The notes beneath the pieces are model-generated. The model was not told the origin of the DNA and ran no database searches. It saw only the letters and a program-made list of their open reading frames with translations. The position numbers were made by a program, and so were the translations under genes. Below are positions 62,036 to 64,000 of a stretch of DNA of 64,000 bases, in pieces (the stretch's first letter is position 1; each line of letters starts with the position of its first letter). This DNA is from Flavobacterium sp. 1355. GTDB taxonomy: Bacteria; Bacteroidota; Bacteroidia; Flavobacteriales; Flavobacteriaceae. The DNA lies in assembly GCF_017833415.1 (NCBI RefSeq), contig NZ_JAFICC010000001.1, positions 248,001-312,000 of the forward strand, in the 5' to 3' direction.

Positions 62036-62290
62036 CCATCGCTGGCGCGAGCGTCCCGCTCGTGAAAGAGATCAAAATCGATTGATTTCAATTTGTTTAA
62101 TCACTCTTATCTTGTAAATACATGTGTCTAAAAAATGCGGCAAAATTGACAAGTTCTTGTCTAGTAAACAAATCTATATTTTTCTTCTTATTTATTATTA
62201 TTTGAGCTAATGTAATAAATACTCTGCGTTCACAAGAAGATTTTCGTACTAGCAATTATGTTTTATAATATTAAGAGCAAAAGCCATTCC
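62036..62290. repeat. 260-base non-coding direct repeat, copy B
   Basis: Second copy of the 61148-61407 repeat in the same orientation. Its GC-rich head (GCTGGCGCGAGCGTCCCGCT) is an intact hairpin. The copy is cut at its 3' hairpin by the IS3 element. Confidence 0.9.
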
Positions 62291-62337
62291 ATAATGAACA
62301 TGCCCCAAAAAGTTAGACACTATTTGGGGCATTTTTT

Positions 62338-62856
62338 ATGGAAAGAAAAGTAAAGTATGACTATGCATTTAAGTTAGAATGTGTAGAATTGGTTTTAAAG
62401 AAGCATTATTCAGATGGATATGTTTCAAAATTAAAACAGACTGCAAGATGGAATATTCGTAAGTGGGTCAGTTTTTATAAGGCATATGGTAAAATTGGTT
62501 TATTGCCACGAATGAATCAAAGCTATTCAGCCGAATTTAAGCTAAAAGTGCTCAAATGCATGGAAAAGGAATCTCTTTCCCTGATGCAGGCTGGTATAAG
62601 ATTTAATATTCCCAATATGTCCATGATTTTAAAATGGAAAAAAGATTTTGCTAACTTTGGACTACCAGCATTACAACCAAAACAAATAGGCAGACCCATA
62701 TCGATGAGTGATAATAAAGGTAAAAAACGCAAATCAGGCAAACTCCTGACAAGAGAGGAAGAACTGCTAAAAGAAAACGAAAGACTTCGTTGTGAGAATG
62801 AATTGCTAAAAAAGCTTCAAGCCTTAATTCAAGCCAGGAAAAATCCAAAGCCATAA
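62338..62856 (+). CDS. IS3-family transposase OrfA
   Basis: 172 residues with two helix-turn-helix motifs (FKLECVELVLKKHYSDGYVSKLKQ...WVSFYKAYG; SAEFKLKVLKCMEKESLSLMQAGIRFNIPNMSMILKWKKDF) and a C-terminal leucine-zipper-like stretch (EEELLKENERLRCENELLKKL). The length with two HTH domains is typical of the IS150 group. It binds the terminal repeats. The slippery sequence near its end allows -1 frameshifting into OrfB. Confidence 0.92.
   Translation: MERKVKYDYAFKLECVELVLKKHYSDGYVSKLKQTARWNIRKWVSFYKAYGKIGLLPRMNQSYSAEFKLKVLKCMEKESLSLMQAGIRFNIPNMSMILKWKKDFANFGLPALQPKQIGRPISMSDNKGKKRKSGKLLTREEELLKENERLRCENELLKKLQALIQARKNPKP
62808..62814 (+). promoter_or_regulatory. Programmed -1 frameshift site A_AAA_AAG
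   Basis: Heptamer AAAAAAG in the OrfA frame CTA AAA AAG. Slipping back one base leads directly into the OrfB frame, which is open from here to the in-frame TAG at 63408. It is the standard IS3-family signal for making the OrfAB transposase. Confidence 0.8.
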
Positions 62857-62879
62857 ACGAATTAAGGCATAAATTTGGT

Positions 62880-63689
62880 TTGGAATTACTTCTAAACCTG
62901 ACAAATATGGCACGCAGCAGCTTTTATTATCATCAAAAACAAAGTAAATCACCTGATAAGTATAAAGAAATTAAAGAGTTGATTAAAGTCATTTATCACA
63001 GGCATAAAGGGCGTTATGGCTACAGAAGAATAACAGATGAGTTACAAAACAGAGGACTTGTTATCAATCATAAAACAGTTCTTAGATTAATGAATCTATT
63101 AGGATTAAAAAGTATTATAAGAGTAAGAAAGTATAAATCTTATAAAGGTGAAAATGGTAAAATAGCTCCCAATATATTAGAACGAAATTTTAAAGCAGAA
63201 GCTCCATATCAAAAATGGGCAACTGATATAACAGAGTTCAATGTAGCTGGAAACAAATTATATTTATCACCAATAATAGACTTGTTTAATCAGGAAATAA
63301 TCAGCTATGAACTCACAGAGAGGCCAGTGTTTAAACAAGTGATTGTTATGCTCAAAAAAGCCTTTAGGAAAATACCCGATAATACAAATTTAATACTTCA
63401 TTCGGACTAGGGCTGGCAATACCAAATGAGCCATTACCAACATTTATTAAAACAAAAAGGAATCACACAAAGCATGTCAAGAAAAGGAAACTGCCTGGAT
63501 AATGCAATTATTGAAAACTTCTTTGGGACATTAAAATCTGAAATGTTTTATACCCAAAAATTCAAATCAACAGGACAATTAAAAAAAGAAATTAATAAGT
63601 ATATAATATATTACAATAACGAAAGAATTAAATCAAATTTAAACAAAATGAGCCCGATAAAATATCGAGCTCATTATTATCAAACTTAA
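62880..63689 (+). pseudogene. IS3-family transposase OrfB, interrupted by an in-frame stop
   Basis: Encodes the DDE integrase: HTH_21 (HRHKGRYGYRRITDEL), first Asp in WATDITEF, second in LILHSD, Glu in NAIIENFFG. Right after HSD a TAG (63408-63410) replaces the usual Gln (HSDQGWQYQM), and the frame resumes unchanged as GWQYQMSHYQHLL to the stop at 63689. One C-to-T change (CAG to TAG) explains it. The catalytic Glu is lost from the product, so the element is probably not autonomous unless the stop is read through. Confidence 0.88.
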
Positions 63690-63723
63690 TTATAAATTTG
63701 TCTAAACTTTTGGGTGCACTCTA

Positions 63724-64000
63724 GTTTATGAAATGGCTTTTTATTTAATGCGTTCACGAGCGAGACGCTCGCGCCAGCGGCGGGATGCTATAATTGCTTA
63801 AACATCCAAGACATTAGGGCTCAAATTTTTCACTTGAAAATTTCACCTTTACTATTTAGAACCATATTTTTTATAACATATGTGTTTTTTGATACAGAAT
63901 CAAATAAAAAATATTCAGAACCTATTTCTGAAGAACTAAAAGGAGGAGATAATGAAATTAAAGCATCCATTTTATTGTCTATATAATATTCCAAAATTAA
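63724..64000. other. Region right of the IS element: inverted palindrome copy and unresolved sequence
   Basis: Begins with the right half of the interrupted hairpin (TTTATGAAATGGCTTTTT). At 63753-63779 is an inverted copy of the GC-rich palindrome that heads the 260-base repeats (TTCACGAGCGAGACGCTCGC followed by GCCAGCG). After it a 50-codon frame from TTG 63834 to a stop at 63986 has a signal-like start (KISPLLFRTIFFITYVFFD) and a charged tail. It could be the start of a truncated exported protein, but no family is recognisable. Confidence 0.45.

Larger units (their letters stand above)
62295..63723 (+). mobile_element. IS3-family (IS150-group) insertion sequence
   Basis: About 1.43 kb. Imperfect terminal inverted repeats: left end TGAACATGCCCCAAAAAGTT.. 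and right end (reversed) TAGAGTGCACCCAAAAGTTT.., matching at 16 of 25 positions, most strongly in the inner part ending TTAGACA. It carries two transposase frames joined by a -1 frameshift site at 62808-62814. No target duplication is obvious. The flanks (AAAGCCATTCCATAA on the left, TTTATGAAATGGCTTT on the right) are complementary, so it sits in the loop of a pre-existing hairpin. Confidence 0.88.

Noticed and set aside
61148..62290. CRISPR-like array in the repeat region
   Set aside because: Only two copies of ~260 bases separated by a gene; no short evenly spaced repeats, no spacers, no cas genes.

Overview
The window is from a low-GC Bacteroidetes chromosome, most likely Flavobacterium or a close relative. 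Evidence for this: TAnnTTTG-type -7 promoter motifs, a protein ending in a type A sorting domain of the type IX secretion system, a giant hybrid two-component regulator beside a glycoside hydrolase, a SusC-style TonB receptor with a carboxypeptidase-regulatory domain, LytS/LytTR pairs and REP-like palindromes. I saw no rRNA, tRNA, CRISPR array or replication origin.

Layout. 1-10 kb: an MscS-type channel (cut by the window edge), an AraC/NmrA/membrane-protein operon, a large repeat-containing lipoprotein, an AAA+ ATPase and two thioredoxin-fold exported proteins. 10-20 kb: a NIS (NRPS-independent) hydroxamate siderophore operon (decarboxylase, lysine/diamine N-hydroxylase, membrane acyltransferase-like protein, a fused acyltransferase-NIS synthetase, then a second acyltransferase and second NIS synthetase as separate genes). 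A LuxR-type regulator precedes it, and both transcription units carry the same TTTAGA-N5-TCTAAA palindrome. 20-34 kb: a hybrid two-component regulator with a PA14-containing GH31 glycosidase lipoprotein, a leucine-rich-repeat T9SS protein, and a LytTR/TPR-kinase pair.

34-38 kb holds a compact Kai-type operon: KaiC-like, two different KaiB-like proteins, a PAS histidine kinase and a CheY-like regulator, with no KaiA in the window. 38-43 kb: an ECF sigma factor with C-terminal helical extension, its YCII/DGPF partner, an AhpD-like protein and flavohemoglobin. 43-46 kb: a PepSY-like protein and a processive family 2 glycosyltransferase preceded by a perfect sigma-54 promoter and two tandem palindromes that look like enhancer sites. 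46-49 kb: a TetR/SDR/MFS unit with two matching operators. 49-56 kb: a trehalose-uptake and cleavage unit (LacI regulator, TonB receptor, MFS permease, GH37 trehalase resembling fungal neutral trehalase) with two LacI-type operators. 56-61 kb: an outer-membrane barrel protein, a LytS/LytTR pair, and a TetR/small protein/MFS unit.

The last 3 kb is an accessory region: a ~260 bp non-coding direct repeat flanking a frameshifted SEL1-type gene, an IS3-family element whose transposase has an in-frame stop, and palindromes shared between these pieces. The most promising items for follow-up are the Kai-type operon, the doubled NIS siderophore assembly line with its putative shared metal box, and the sigma-54/enhancer arrangement ahead of the glycosyltransferase.
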